A program made the translations under genes and the position numbers. Below, one piece after another: positions 53,112-62,880 of a stretch of 64,000 nt of DNA (within the stretch, counting starts at the first letter, position 1; the number at the start of each line of letters is the position of its first letter). The stretch comes from Litchfieldella qijiaojingensis (GTDB lineage Bacteria > Pseudomonadota > Gammaproteobacteria > Pseudomonadales > Halomonadaceae), in NCBI RefSeq assembly GCF_014651875.1, contig NZ_BMXS01000018.1:22877-86876 (forward strand). Direction: 5' to 3'. Below the pieces are notes generated by a model. The model worked only from the letters and a program-made list of their open reading frames with translations, made no database searches and had not been told where the DNA came from.

Positions 53112-55353
53112 TGGTCACCTCCATGGCCTGATAGCCGGCTTCTTGCATGGCGTTGACGACACGCTCGGGGCTCTCCGGGCAAAGGGCGATCATGGAACCG
53201 CCGCCACCGCCGCCGGTCAGTTTCGCTCCCAGTGCGCCATTGTTTCGGGCAACTTGGATCAACTCTTCCACTTCCCAACTGGAGACTTGCAGCGCATTGA
53301 GCAGCCCCTGGCAGATATTCATCAGCTCTCCCAGTTGCTCCAGGTCGTAACTCTCGATGGCCTTCACCCCTTGCAAGGTCAGTGAATCGATTTGCTCGAA
53401 GATACCCTCATAGAGTCCCGGGCTTTTCTCCCATGCCGCCCTCACACGCGCGACCATTTTTGCCGTAAGACTCTCCACGCCACTCATACCGATGACCAGG
53501 GGAATGGGGGCAGGCACGCTGAGCTGGCGTTTGACGGGCGGCTCTCCCATTCGATACAGCAAAAAACGGCCGAAGGTCGCTATGGTGTTGTCGATCCCGG
53601 ACGGCGTGCCATGGGCGACTTTCTCGCATTCATAGGCCAGATCGTTGAGCTCATCATCGCTGAGCCCCAGCTTGAAATGCTCATCCAGTGCCCGGATGAC
53701 GGCCACGGCCAAGGCTGCCGAGCTGCCGAGCCCCATGGCCCGGGGTATCTGAGGGAAGACTTCGATGAGCATCGGTCGCTCGGCCAGCCCCAACTTTTCC
53801 AGGATCATGCCGATGGGCCTGTCGAACGAGCGACGTTGCTCGGCCTGGCTCTCCAGCCGCTGTTCCACCCCCCAGCGGGGAATGATCAGACTCACCCCTT
53901 CATGGGCCTCCTTGACCCTGGCCTCGATAGCAAGCGGCACCGGCGCGGCAATGGCATGGCTGCCGTAAACCACGGCGTGCTCCCCCAACAGGATCACCTT
54001 GCCGTGGCCGGTTGCGAGAGGCTCGGCATGCTTTGCGGCAAGCGTGCTGTCCGCCGCCTGGGACATCCCTTCAAGCTCGGCGACAAGTTCCTTGGCCTTC
54101 CAGATCTTGATTTCTCCGCTCTCGATTAGCCTTTCGACCACCGTATCGAACATGGCGGCCGAAGCACCGGCCGCTGTCGCCACGCTGCGTGCATGCAAGG
54201 TCATATGGCCTTGCTGGATGCCATCGGTGACCAGGGCTCGCAACGCCGCGAAGTTCTGCGCCAACCCCACCGCGCCCATCACCTCTGCCAGCTCCCGGGC
54301 GGATTGCAGGCCCAACAGGCGATGATTGACCGCCACCACGGGATTGGACTGCTGTGTGCCGCCGACGATACCGACTTTGAGCGGTATGCTCAGTTCGCCC
54401 ACCAGACTGCCGTCCTCGCCGCGATACCAACGGGTAAGCGAACTGTAGCGACCACCTCGTGCCGCATAGGCATGGGCGGCGGCCTCGAGGGCGCGCCAAT
54501 CATTGCCGGTGGCGAGTGCCACGGCATCGATCCCATTCATGATGCCCTTGTTGTGGGTGGTAGCCCGATAGGGATCCACCGTGGCCAGGTCAGTCGCCAG
54601 GATGATGCCATCACGCACCTCGCTACCCTTGTAGCCCTTGCCTTCGAGCCGCTCGACGGGAATCACCGCCTTCGCCCGAACCAGCGCGCGGTCGGCCAGG
54701 TTCGAGAGAATGCGCAGAAAGACCTTGCCCTCGGCAATGGTCTCGATCAGGGAGGCGACACCTTCGCACATGGTATTGACCAAATTGGCCCCCATGGCAT
54801 CGCACGTATCGACCAGCAGGTGCACCACCAGCATGTCACCAATCTCCGTGGGTGCCGGGTGCAGATGAACCTCCAGATCGCGCGCACCGCCACCGCGGGC
54901 CACCATATTCGGGTGCAGGCTGTTGGCAAGGTTGATGACCTCGTTCTTGCGCTGCAGAAGCCTGGCACGTGCCTTGGCCACATTGGCGACTCCTACCACC
55001 TGGATCTGACCGATGAGTAGCGGGTCGTCGCTCTCCACCTCGAAGCCACCTGCCGCTCGGACAGTTTTCGCCGCAGAGGACAGTGCCGCGACGATGGATG
55101 GCTCTTCCACCACCAATGGCACGACATAGTCGCGACCGTTGATGAGAAAGTTCAATCCCAGCCCCACCGGCAGGCCCAATACGCCAATCACGTTCTCGAT
55201 CATCTTGTCGGCGCGATGGGCCTTGAGTATGTGCTCACCGGTAGCCAGTGCCCGGTAATCCTCATCGCTCAGCAGCCCGCGTTCGCGCATGGCGCGAACC
55301 CGTTCGGGCACCGACAGCTTGTAGAACTCAGGAATGCGTGATGTATGTTCCAT
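53104..55353 (-). CDS. Fused HMG-CoA reductase (class II) - mevalonate kinase
   Basis: 749-aa bifunctional protein. Residues 1 to about 435 are a class II HMG-CoA reductase: catalytic Glu in VVEEPSIVAALSSAAK, Lys and Asp in TTHNKGIMNGIDAVALATG, and His in QQGHMTLHARSVATAAG. Residues about 443-749 are a GHMP mevalonate kinase: GKVILLGEHAVVYGSHAIAAP, PRAMGLGSSAALAVAV with the ATP loop, GTPSGIDNTIATFG with catalytic Asp and GALGAKLTGGGGGGSMI. Both active sites look complete. Upstream is the PMK gene, overlapping by 26 bp. It would catalyse two steps in a row, HMG-CoA to mevalonate 5-phosphate. Confidence 0.95.
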   Translation of the reverse strand: MEHTSRIPEFYKLSVPERVRAMRERGLLSDEDYRALATGEHILKAHRADKMIENVIGVLGLPVGLGLNFLINGRDYVVPLVVEEPSIVAALSSAAKTVRAAGGFEVESDDPLLIGQIQVVGVANVAKARARLLQRKNEVINLANSLHPNMVARGGGARDLEVHLHPAPTEIGDMLVVHLLVDTCDAMGANLVNTMCEGVASLIETIAEGKVFLRILSNLADRALVRAKAVIPVERLEGKGYKGSEVRDGIILATDLATVDPYRATTHNKGIMNGIDAVALATGNDWRALEAAAHAYAARGGRYSSLTRWYRGEDGSLVGELSIPLKVGIVGGTQQSNPVVAVNHRLLGLQSARELAEVMGAVGLAQNFAALRALVTDGIQQGHMTLHARSVATAAGASAAMFDTVVERLIESGEIKIWKAKELVAELEGMSQAADSTLAAKHAEPLATGHGKVILLGEHAVVYGSHAIAAPVPLAIEARVKEAHEGVSLIIPRWGVEQRLESQAEQRRSFDRPIGMILEKLGLAERPMLIEVFPQIPRAMGLGSSAALAVAVIRALDEHFKLGLSDDELNDLAYECEKVAHGTPSGIDNTIATFGRFLLYRMGEPPVKRQLSVPAPIPLVIGMSGVESLTAKMVARVRAAWEKSPGLYEGIFEQIDSLTLQGVKAIESYDLEQLGELMNICQGLLNALQVSSWEVEELIQVARNNGALGAKLTGGGGGGSMIALCPESPERVVNAMQEAGYQAMEVTIG

Positions 55354-56434
55354 GGGTCTCCCCCTCGCTTGTTTCTTCTACCCTCACCTCACAACCCCGC
55401 GAATCCGGCTGCAGGTTCAGACAAAGAAAGCCGGCCGATTCGCTGAGCCGGCGCAGATAATCCAGCCGCTCCGGGTCATTCGAAGCCGCGACACCAATAT
55501 CTCCCCCGCCGGCTCCCGAAGGCTTGTACACAATGCCCGCTTGCCGAGCGAGTGTTGCCAGGCGGCGATGTTCGGCACTGTAGATATCCAGTCCCGAGGC
55601 ATCACCCAAGGCACGCAATCCGTCACCGTATTCCGCCATTGCCCTCAACAGTTCTTCCGGCGAACCCGCCTCAAGGGCACACGAACCATCACGGGCCAAC
55701 GCTTCGAGTCGTCCCATCAGCCAAGTGGCCACCTCCGGCCGCGCCTCCCGCCAAGCCTGCAGGCGCGTCAAGAACTCGCCCGTGGAGGCCGCGCGCCCAC
55801 TCCAGAGACATAACAGCCGGATGCTGCCGGGCAACGCGACAGGGATCACCCTGGGCATTGCCTGGGTATGACTCTCGAGCGTATAGAGAATGGCACCGCC
55901 ATAGAGACTCGCCGCCACGTCAAGACCACTGCCTCGACCACCCTGCAGCGACCGATGCCTTGACAGCAGCGATGGCAATTGGGGTAGCGGCCTGTCCTGG
56001 CAGGCGTTTTCCCGCGTGGCGCCCGCTGCCGCCATCAAGGCCACCGTGAGTGCCGCACTGGAGCCTAAGCCGAGTTTCACGCCTCCCGGTTCATGGAAGG
56101 CTCGGGTATCGAGCATGAGACTTCCCCGCTCGCTAGCGGCGTCAAACCATGCTTCCTTGCTCAGCATCTCAATCAGCCGTTGCACATAGCGCAACCGGGA
56201 CCGCTCGGCCTTGCTCAAGTCGAGCCAGCGCACCGCGTTGTCGGCATCCAGCGTGAAGTGAACTTCCCGTTCCAGGTAAGGCTGACTGATCAGGGTCCAG
56301 TCCTTGTCCTTGCCCTTGTCCAGCTCCACCCGCGCCCGGCGGTCGACAGCCAGTACCAGGGCCGGCGCCCCCTCCAATACGGCATACTCACCAAACAGCA
56401 CCAGCTTGCCCGGTGCCGAGGCCAGGATCCTCAT
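55328..56434 (-). CDS. Phosphomevalonate kinase
   Basis: 368-aa GHMP-family kinase. N-terminal ILASAPGKLVLFGEYAVLEGAPALVLAVD, ATP loop VKLGLGSSAALTVALMAAA, and GRGSGLDVAASLYGGAILY then VYKPSGAGGGDIGVAAS. The GRGSGLDVAAS block separates it from mevalonate kinase and MDD. Phosphorylates mevalonate 5-phosphate to the diphosphate. ATGA overlap with the MDD gene upstream. Confidence 0.92.
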   Translation of the reverse strand: MRILASAPGKLVLFGEYAVLEGAPALVLAVDRRARVELDKGKDKDWTLISQPYLEREVHFTLDADNAVRWLDLSKAERSRLRYVQRLIEMLSKEAWFDAASERGSLMLDTRAFHEPGGVKLGLGSSAALTVALMAAAGATRENACQDRPLPQLPSLLSRHRSLQGGRGSGLDVAASLYGGAILYTLESHTQAMPRVIPVALPGSIRLLCLWSGRAASTGEFLTRLQAWREARPEVATWLMGRLEALARDGSCALEAGSPEELLRAMAEYGDGLRALGDASGLDIYSAEHRRLATLARQAGIVYKPSGAGGGDIGVAASNDPERLDYLRRLSESAGFLCLNLQPDSRGCEVRVEETSEGETHGTYITHS

Positions 56435-57426
56435 ATTGCCTCCTTGGATTCCAGCACCCGCGCTCCGTCCCCCAGGCCACTTAGGCGCACTTCGCGCACA
56501 CCGGGCACCTCAGCGAGACATTGCGCAACGTCTCGGCTCCAGCCAGGCAGGCAGACAGCCTTGAGCTGGGGGCCAGCGTCGACGGTGAAGAACACGGGCG
56601 TGCCAGCGGAACGCAACTCGCGCACGCAATGCATGAGTTCCACGGTAACGCCATTCCAGTACAGCAAGCCGGGACTAGCCGACAGTGCCAGTCCATGCAT
56701 TGCCAGACAGCTCGCCTCGCTGACCTCGGCCAGGCGCTCGAAATCCCGGGCAATCACGGCCTCACGTGCCACCTCCAGTCGCCTCGGCGCATCCTCTATC
56801 CAGCCACGATAGAAGGGAGAAGTACGCGCGGTATGCACCATACCCATGCTGGAGCCAATGGACTTGGGCCCCGGTGCAGTGATCGCTACCGCCACTTCCA
56901 GAGGCCAGGAGGATGCCGCCAACAGTGGCCGGGCAATGGCATCCTGGCCGTCGTCGCGGCTACCACAGGCCATCTCCACGAACCCACCGAAGATGGAGCG
57001 TGCCGCGGAAGCCGACCCCTGCCGGGCCAGCGCGGAGAGCTCGGCGAGCGGCAGCACCAGCCCCAGGGCGTGAATGGCTGCCACCACCAGTGCGGCGAAG
57101 CCGGAGGCGGACGAGGCCAAGCCGGCACCGGTGGGAAAGTTGTTGAAGCTTCTGACATCGGCAAAGGTGCTAACCCCCGCGTGGTGACGCAACCGTTCGA
57201 GCATGGCGCTGACGCGCTGGAACTGTGCATCATCCCTCTTGCCGTCAAGCATGAAACGGTCCTCGCCCAGGGTCTCGTCGAAGCGGACTTGCGTTCGTGT
57301 CCATAGCGACTCCAGGGTGATCGAGAGGGAGGGCACGGCAGGCACGTTCAGCCGTTCATCGCGCTTGCCCCAGTACTTGATCAAGGCGATGTTGGGCTGG
57401 GCCTGGGCGGCTGCTTGCATCGGCAT
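56431..57426 (-). CDS. mvaD: Diphosphomevalonate decarboxylase
   Basis: 331-aa enzyme that makes IPP from mevalonate diphosphate. Hallmarks: NIALIKYWGKRDERLNVPAVPSLSITL, NNFPTGAGLASSASGFAALVVAA, ASAARSIFGGFVEM with the key Arg, and FFTVDAGPQLKAVCL. The ATG at 57426 (MPMQAAAQAQPNIAL) follows a GGAGAGA; the frame is open to 57486. Followed by PMK with a 4-bp overlap. Confidence 0.95.
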   Translation of the reverse strand: MPMQAAAQAQPNIALIKYWGKRDERLNVPAVPSLSITLESLWTRTQVRFDETLGEDRFMLDGKRDDAQFQRVSAMLERLRHHAGVSTFADVRSFNNFPTGAGLASSASGFAALVVAAIHALGLVLPLAELSALARQGSASAARSIFGGFVEMACGSRDDGQDAIARPLLAASSWPLEVAVAITAPGPKSIGSSMGMVHTARTSPFYRGWIEDAPRRLEVAREAVIARDFERLAEVSEASCLAMHGLALSASPGLLYWNGVTVELMHCVRELRSAGTPVFFTVDAGPQLKAVCLPGWSRDVAQCLAEVPGVREVRLSGLGDGARVLESKEAI

Positions 57427-57544
57427 GACGCTCTCTCCAATAGTCAGGCGGCATCCACCACGGGAACGGAACCTCAGCCATTTCACGGCTTCACTTCGCG
57501 ATTCCGCTTATCCATGGGGACCAGACAAAAGGGCAAGCACGTCG

Positions 57545-60160
57545 TCAGCGGGACCGCAATAACGCCGGCAACACAACGAGAGTACAAAGCAGGATCAATA
57601 TCATCCCCATGGCCAGGACAACCCCCATGCTGGCCGTGCCACGATGGGGCGACAACGCCAGGTTTCCGAAACTGACGGTCGTGGTCAGAGCACCGAACAG
57701 GATGGCGCGGGCCGTACTGGTCTGGAGTACATTGCTCACTGTCTCGTTGACGTAGTACTCGCGATAGACCATGTGGATGCCATTGTCCACGCCGACCCCC
57801 AAGAGCAGTGGCAACGCGATCACATTGGCAAAGTTGAAGGGAATGCCCGTCAGCGCCATCACAGCCCCGGTAAGTGCGCTGCCGAGCAATAACGGCACCA
57901 GAACCTTCAAGGTGAGCAGGATGTTGCGCAGAATCACCAGCAATACCAGGCTGATCCCGCCAAAAGCGTACAGCAGCGCCTGCTGAAAGGCCTTGACCAC
58001 GGCATCACCCGATTCCAACTGCAATATCGGTGTGCCGGTCACCTCGGGTACCAGGTTGCGCACCGCCTGAATGAAATGTCGCTGTGCCTCGAGCTGGCCG
58101 AGATCTTCTGCCGGCATCACCTGCACGAGATAGGTCCCGTCGGGACTTCGCCACCGCGACAGGAGATCGTCCGGCAAGGTATCCAACGTGACCTGTTGCG
58201 CCTGCAACGCCATCTGCAGTCGTTGCATGCTCAATGGCAGGGTACTCAGAAGCTGATGCCGAAGTCCGTCGAACAGCCTGTCCCTTGCCGCCGTATCCCT
58301 TTCGAGTCGCTCCTGCAGTACTGCCAAGTGTTCACCCAGCCTGTCGGTGACTTCGGAAGAACCAGACTCCGGCTCGCTGTCACGCAGCGCCTGACGCAGT
58401 TCGGCCAGTGCTGTGATGACATCATCAGCGGAACGCTGCCGTGGCGTGAACGACGCCGTCAGTAGAACGGGCCCCAGCAGCAGCTCCATCTCCTCGATGA
58501 GCATCAGCTTCTCCCCTTGCTCTGGGGGCACGAAGTCGAAGAGGTTGATGGTACCGTCCACAGCCTCCAGCGCCTCCAGCCGTTCCGACAGTGCCGCGAC
58601 TTCCTCCGGTCTCTGCGCCAGTACGACCAGGTTGCGCCGAGTAAAGGGCTCTGCGGCCAATAACTCGATCAGAGTGGTCACTGACTCGCTGGTAGGATCG
58701 CGCAAATTCAAGGGATCCGCATCGAACTGGAGCCTGGGCAACAGCGCCACTGCTGCCAGCCCTGCAATGCCCGCCCCCCAGCACACTGCACGCCAGTGAT
58801 GCTGCGGCAGGGCAAGCAGCCTGCTCGTCCAGCCGGGCATGGATAGCGCCATGCCCGGTTTCGTTGCCGTCGTGGGCCAGGTGAGTTCCAACAGGGCCGG
58901 CAGCAAGGTAAAACTCACCGCCAAGGTAATGAACATGGAGGTCCCGGCGATCAACCCCAACTCGGCGATACCGACAAAAGCAGTGGGCACGAAAGCGAAG
59001 AAGCCTATCGCAGTCGTCACGGTGCATAACGTCAGCGCCACTCCCATATGATGGCCGGTGGTAACCAGCGCTACCCGAGGTGGCTCGCCGGCCTCCAGGC
59101 ATTCGCGGTAACGCAAAAGGAAGTGGATCGCAAAGTTGACCCCCAGGCCCACATACAGCACTGCAAAAGCGATCGAGATCAGGTTGAGGTGGCCAACGAT
59201 GAGGGTGGCGATGCCCACACTGAGAGAAAGCCCTACAAACAAGGTCACAAGAGCGATCGACATCAGCTTGAGCGAACCGAGCCCCAGATACAGCACTGCC
59301 ATGACGAAGACGAGGGCCAGCAAGCCGGCCAACCGCGCGCCCTCGAGAGTGCTTATCAACTCCTCGAATTGCAGCGCCACTTTTCCAGTGACGCGTACCG
59401 TCGTGGCACCCTCACTGTCGTCGAAGCCAAGTTCACGAATCGTCTCGCGAACGGCTTCCATCGCCTGTCGGCCGGCCATCACGCGGGAATAATCGAGTCG
59501 AGGCTGAACGATAACGATCTCTCTCGCGACCTTGCTCACATCCTCGCCGCGCATTAGCTGCTGCCAGGAAACCAGGGCATTGCGGCCTTCCAACCTCTCC
59601 ACCACGGCTCGGTCCACTTCAGCGAGAACGCGCTCCAGCTCCAACCCGCCTTCTCGCGCGTTACCAACGGCCTGAGCCAGTACCTCGAACAGCCTTGCCA
59701 AGCTGGTCTCGTCAGCCAACCGGGCAAGCAAGGGTTGAGCTTGGGCCAGCCGATCAACGAGTAAAGTCAGCTCCTCGGTCTTTAGAAAAAGCAAGCCGTT
59801 ACGCTCAAAGAAATCGCCACCCCGAGGGAGGTAAACCGCCTTGATGAGGTCCTTCTCGGCTCCTAGCCGCTGGACCAAACGCTTGGCCGCTTCACTGGCC
59901 GTCTCCGGTGTCTCGGACTGAACGACCAGTACCAGGGTATCCTCGTATTGGGGAAATTCCTGCTGGTAGCGATCGTAGGCGCGCTGAAATGGCAACTCAG
60001 GATCGAGCATGTTGGTAGTGTCAGTATCAATACCGAGGTAATTCGCGGCATGGAAAAGAGAGAGCCCGGCTAACAACAGGGTGCCAAGGGTGAACCAGCC
60101 GGCACGAGAGACGACCAGCCTGACCCAATACGCGAAAGCAGCGGCTAGCCTAGGTGTCAT
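57545..60160 (-). CDS. hpnN: Hopanoid transporter HpnN (MMPL/RND family)
   Basis: 871-aa inner-membrane RND-type protein with about twelve spans in two halves, each with a large periplasmic loop. Seen: FYLGIDTDTTNMLDPELPFQRAYDRYQQEFPQYEDTLVLVV, and C-terminal FNFANVIALPLLLGVGVDNGIHMVYREY, the MMPL signature. HpnN moves hopanoids to the outer membrane in Rhodopseudomonas. Its ATG overlaps the hpnM stop by 4 bp. Located between hpnM and the mevalonate genes. Confidence 0.94.
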   Translation of the reverse strand: MTPRLAAAFAYWVRLVVSRAGWFTLGTLLLAGLSLFHAANYLGIDTDTTNMLDPELPFQRAYDRYQQEFPQYEDTLVLVVQSETPETASEAAKRLVQRLGAEKDLIKAVYLPRGGDFFERNGLLFLKTEELTLLVDRLAQAQPLLARLADETSLARLFEVLAQAVGNAREGGLELERVLAEVDRAVVERLEGRNALVSWQQLMRGEDVSKVAREIVIVQPRLDYSRVMAGRQAMEAVRETIRELGFDDSEGATTVRVTGKVALQFEELISTLEGARLAGLLALVFVMAVLYLGLGSLKLMSIALVTLFVGLSLSVGIATLIVGHLNLISIAFAVLYVGLGVNFAIHFLLRYRECLEAGEPPRVALVTTGHHMGVALTLCTVTTAIGFFAFVPTAFVGIAELGLIAGTSMFITLAVSFTLLPALLELTWPTTATKPGMALSMPGWTSRLLALPQHHWRAVCWGAGIAGLAAVALLPRLQFDADPLNLRDPTSESVTTLIELLAAEPFTRRNLVVLAQRPEEVAALSERLEALEAVDGTINLFDFVPPEQGEKLMLIEEMELLLGPVLLTASFTPRQRSADDVITALAELRQALRDSEPESGSSEVTDRLGEHLAVLQERLERDTAARDRLFDGLRHQLLSTLPLSMQRLQMALQAQQVTLDTLPDDLLSRWRSPDGTYLVQVMPAEDLGQLEAQRHFIQAVRNLVPEVTGTPILQLESGDAVVKAFQQALLYAFGGISLVLLVILRNILLTLKVLVPLLLGSALTGAVMALTGIPFNFANVIALPLLLGVGVDNGIHMVYREYYVNETVSNVLQTSTARAILFGALTTTVSFGNLALSPHRGTASMGVVLAMGMILILLCTLVVLPALLRSR

Positions 60161-60780
60161 GAACGTTGGGCAAGATCGTCGATCTGTCTATGGAGTTCTT
60201 CGAGCAAGGCCATGAACCCCTCGTTCTGTAATAACCAGGCGTACTCGGAGCGCCTGAGCGCCAGGTCGCTGACGCCATCGGCCAGGACATTGACAATGGC
60301 CCATCTGTCATCGCGCCGCAGGAGGAGGTAATCCAGCTGTACCCGGGTACCCTTGGAGGTCACCAGCACCGTCCTGACCACCATGCGCCCGGGGGAGACT
60401 TCCCGGCTACTTACATGCTGGAAGCGTTCGCCGTTGTAGTTGTCGAAGCGGCTAGCGTAAGTGGCCACGCTAAGTCTTCGAAACACCTCCAGGAACTGTT
60501 GCTGCTCCTCTCGCTCCAGGCGGGATGCATAACGGCCGAGCACGAAACGTGCAATATAGGGAAAGTGATGGGTCCGTTCGATGACGGGCTGTAACTGCTC
60601 GTATCGCTCCTCATAGCTGATTTCCGACCCTGCTTTCATGGACTCGATCAAGGCTTCATGCAGATCGGAGACAATAGTCGTGGCCGCGGCGGTGGACGCT
60701 GATGCCCCGGGCGCGATCGATGCCATCGACAATATCATCACGACAATCAGTATTCGGTTAACATCTTGATACCTGGTCAT
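60157..60780 (-). CDS. hpnM: HpnM, periplasmic MlaC/Ttg2D-like lipid-binding protein
   Basis: 207-aa secreted protein with a signal near residues 8-30 (RILIVVMILSMASIAPGASA). The core reads YEERYEQLQPVIERTHHFPYIARFVLGRYASRLEREEQQQFLEVFRRLSVATYASRF and VRTVLVTSKGTRVQLDYLLLRRDDRWAIVNVLADGVSDLALRRSEYAWLLQNEG, the MlaC fold as in hopanoid-cluster HpnM. Likely hands hopanoids across the periplasm with HpnN. Start ATG 60780. Confidence 0.92.
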   Translation of the reverse strand: MTRYQDVNRILIVVMILSMASIAPGASASTAAATTIVSDLHEALIESMKAGSEISYEERYEQLQPVIERTHHFPYIARFVLGRYASRLEREEQQQFLEVFRRLSVATYASRFDNYNGERFQHVSSREVSPGRMVVRTVLVTSKGTRVQLDYLLLRRDDRWAIVNVLADGVSDLALRRSEYAWLLQNEGFMALLEELHRQIDDLAQRS

Positions 60781-60864
60781 GGCGTATCTCGATGCAGCCC
60801 GAAACGATACATCCCGAAACACAGTCGGTCGCCATTTCATCCCCTGGCCCATCCAGCAAGACGG

Positions 60865-62832
60865 TTATGTCGCGTCGGGCACGCCGGCACCACTCGCCGC
60901 GCAGGCATTGCGATACTTGGCCAATGCCCACAGTGGAAAGAAACGCGCGTAGCCGTGGTACTTGAGATAGAAGACGCGTGGAAACCCCGGAGCGGTAAAC
61001 CACGGCTCGTCCCAGAGGCCATCCTCCCCCTGGTGCTCCAGCAACCAGCCAATGCCACGCTGCACTTCCTGCGAGTGTACTTCTCCGGCAGCCAGCAAGC
61101 CGAGTAACGCCCAGGCGGTCTGATGCGCGGTACTGACTTGTGCCTGACCGGCCAGTTGCGGATTCTGGTAGCTGTCGTTGGTCTCGCCCCAGCCACCGTC
61201 ACTGCGCTGACAGCTCTTGAACCAGGTTACGGCTTGACGCACCCACTCTTCTTCTGCCGAAACCCCTGCCTGTTCCAAGGCTGTCAGCACCGACCAAGTA
61301 CCATAAATATAGTTGGTGCCCCAGCGACCGAACCAGCAGCCTTCCGGCTCCTGGGCCCTGCGTAGAAAAGCCAGACAACGCTCGATCGCGGGGTGGTCCT
61401 GTTCACGGCCGAGCCGCCCCATCAGGGCTAGCACGCGGGCGCTGACATCGGCAGTGGGAGGATCCAGCAGTGCGCCATGGTCGGCGAACGGAATCTCATT
61501 CAAGTAGTAGTGGGTATTGTCAGCATCGAAGGCAGCAAAACCACCATTCTTCGACTGCAACCCACGCAGCCAGTCGATGGCGTGCCTGATCGCCGTCAAG
61601 TGGTGCTCTCCCCCCTGAAACTCGTCCAGTGCCCACGCCACCGCAGCAGTGTCATCCAGATCCGGATAATGCGGATTGGCATACTGAAACGCCCAACCGC
61701 CGCACGGCAGGTCAGGCGCCTGATCCGCCCAGTCACCGCGCAACTGACATACCTGACGCTCGCACAACCAGTCGAGCGCTCGCCGAACCGGCTCCCGCAC
61801 TCCCGGCTCGCGGGTTTCGTTCAATGCCAGGCACACCAGTGCCGTATCCCATATCGGCGAGACGCAGGGCTGACAATAAGCACGATCCTCGCCGATTACC
61901 AACAGCCTGCGCAGTGCCTCCCAGGCCTGACGGCGCAGGGGATGGTCTGGTGCATAGCCAAGGACCGCCAGCGACTCGTAAGCATTGACCATGGCGGGAA
62001 AAATGGCCCCCAACCCATTCACGCCATTCAGTCGCTCGACGAACCATGTCTCTGCCCGATGAATGGCATGACGGCGCACGAACCCCGGAATCAGCGGCTC
62101 CAAGAGGCGGCCGGCCCGGTCGAGGACCACAAAGACCTTGTTGAGCAGTGACCGGGCCGGAAAGTAATGCCGCTCCTGTTCGGGCGGAACAACGAACAGC
62201 TCACGGACCTGCACTTTTCGAGGGTTGGCTGCTTGCGCCCTGAGACTGCACAGCAACATCAGTGGCACCATAACGGTGCGCGACCAATACGACACTTTGC
62301 TCAAATGAAAGGGGAACCACCGTGGCAACAGCACGACTTCCACAGGCATGAACGGTACCCCACGCCAAGGGATTTGCTGAAACTGTGCCAGTGCAATGCG
62401 GGTGAAGACATTGGCACGCGCCGCGCCTCCCCGGGCGAGCACCGCCTCACGCGCGCGACGCATGTGAGACGCGGCAGGATCGTCTCCGGCGAGCTTCAAG
62501 GCATAGTACGCCTTTACCGTACAACTGAGGTCGGTTTCTCCCTGGTAATAGAGAGGCCAGCCGCCATCGCTGTTTTGCCAGCTACGAATATAGACAGCCA
62601 ACTTGTGCTGCAGCGTCGCATCGATCTCATCCATGAAATGCATCATCAAGATGTACTCGGATGGAATGGTGCAGTCAGCTTCAAGCTCAAAACACCAATG
62701 CCCATCGGAGCGTTGATGATCGAGCAGGCCTGCCACGGCCCTATCGACCGCCCGATCCAGGCGGCGGGTATCGTCTTCGACGTTCCTTTGCCATGCTCGA
62801 GCGAGCTGCTTCATACGTGCCACGTCATCCAT
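60865..62832 (-). CDS. shc: Squalene-hopene cyclase (HpnF/Shc)
   Basis: 655-aa membrane-associated terpene cyclase. The acid motif DxDDTA is DLDDTAAVAWAL at residue 391-396, and several QW repeats are visible (QNSDGGWPLYY, GSKNGGFAAFDA-like LQSKNGGFAAF, QEPEGCWFGRWGTNYIYGTW, CQRSDGGWGETNDSYQNP, HQGEDGLWDEPWFTAPGFPRVFYLKYHGY). Length and order match bacterial SHC. It turns squalene into hopene/hopanol. The squalene synthase gene lies immediately upstream but is truncated by an IS. Confidence 0.97.
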   Translation of the reverse strand: MDDVARMKQLARAWQRNVEDDTRRLDRAVDRAVAGLLDHQRSDGHWCFELEADCTIPSEYILMMHFMDEIDATLQHKLAVYIRSWQNSDGGWPLYYQGETDLSCTVKAYYALKLAGDDPAASHMRRAREAVLARGGAARANVFTRIALAQFQQIPWRGVPFMPVEVVLLPRWFPFHLSKVSYWSRTVMVPLMLLCSLRAQAANPRKVQVRELFVVPPEQERHYFPARSLLNKVFVVLDRAGRLLEPLIPGFVRRHAIHRAETWFVERLNGVNGLGAIFPAMVNAYESLAVLGYAPDHPLRRQAWEALRRLLVIGEDRAYCQPCVSPIWDTALVCLALNETREPGVREPVRRALDWLCERQVCQLRGDWADQAPDLPCGGWAFQYANPHYPDLDDTAAVAWALDEFQGGEHHLTAIRHAIDWLRGLQSKNGGFAAFDADNTHYYLNEIPFADHGALLDPPTADVSARVLALMGRLGREQDHPAIERCLAFLRRAQEPEGCWFGRWGTNYIYGTWSVLTALEQAGVSAEEEWVRQAVTWFKSCQRSDGGWGETNDSYQNPQLAGQAQVSTAHQTAWALLGLLAAGEVHSQEVQRGIGWLLEHQGEDGLWDEPWFTAPGFPRVFYLKYHGYARFFPLWALAKYRNACAASGAGVPDAT

Positions 62833-62880
62833 ACGTGGATTTCCTCCGAAACGACGTTGGCCATGGCCAAGACAATCTGC

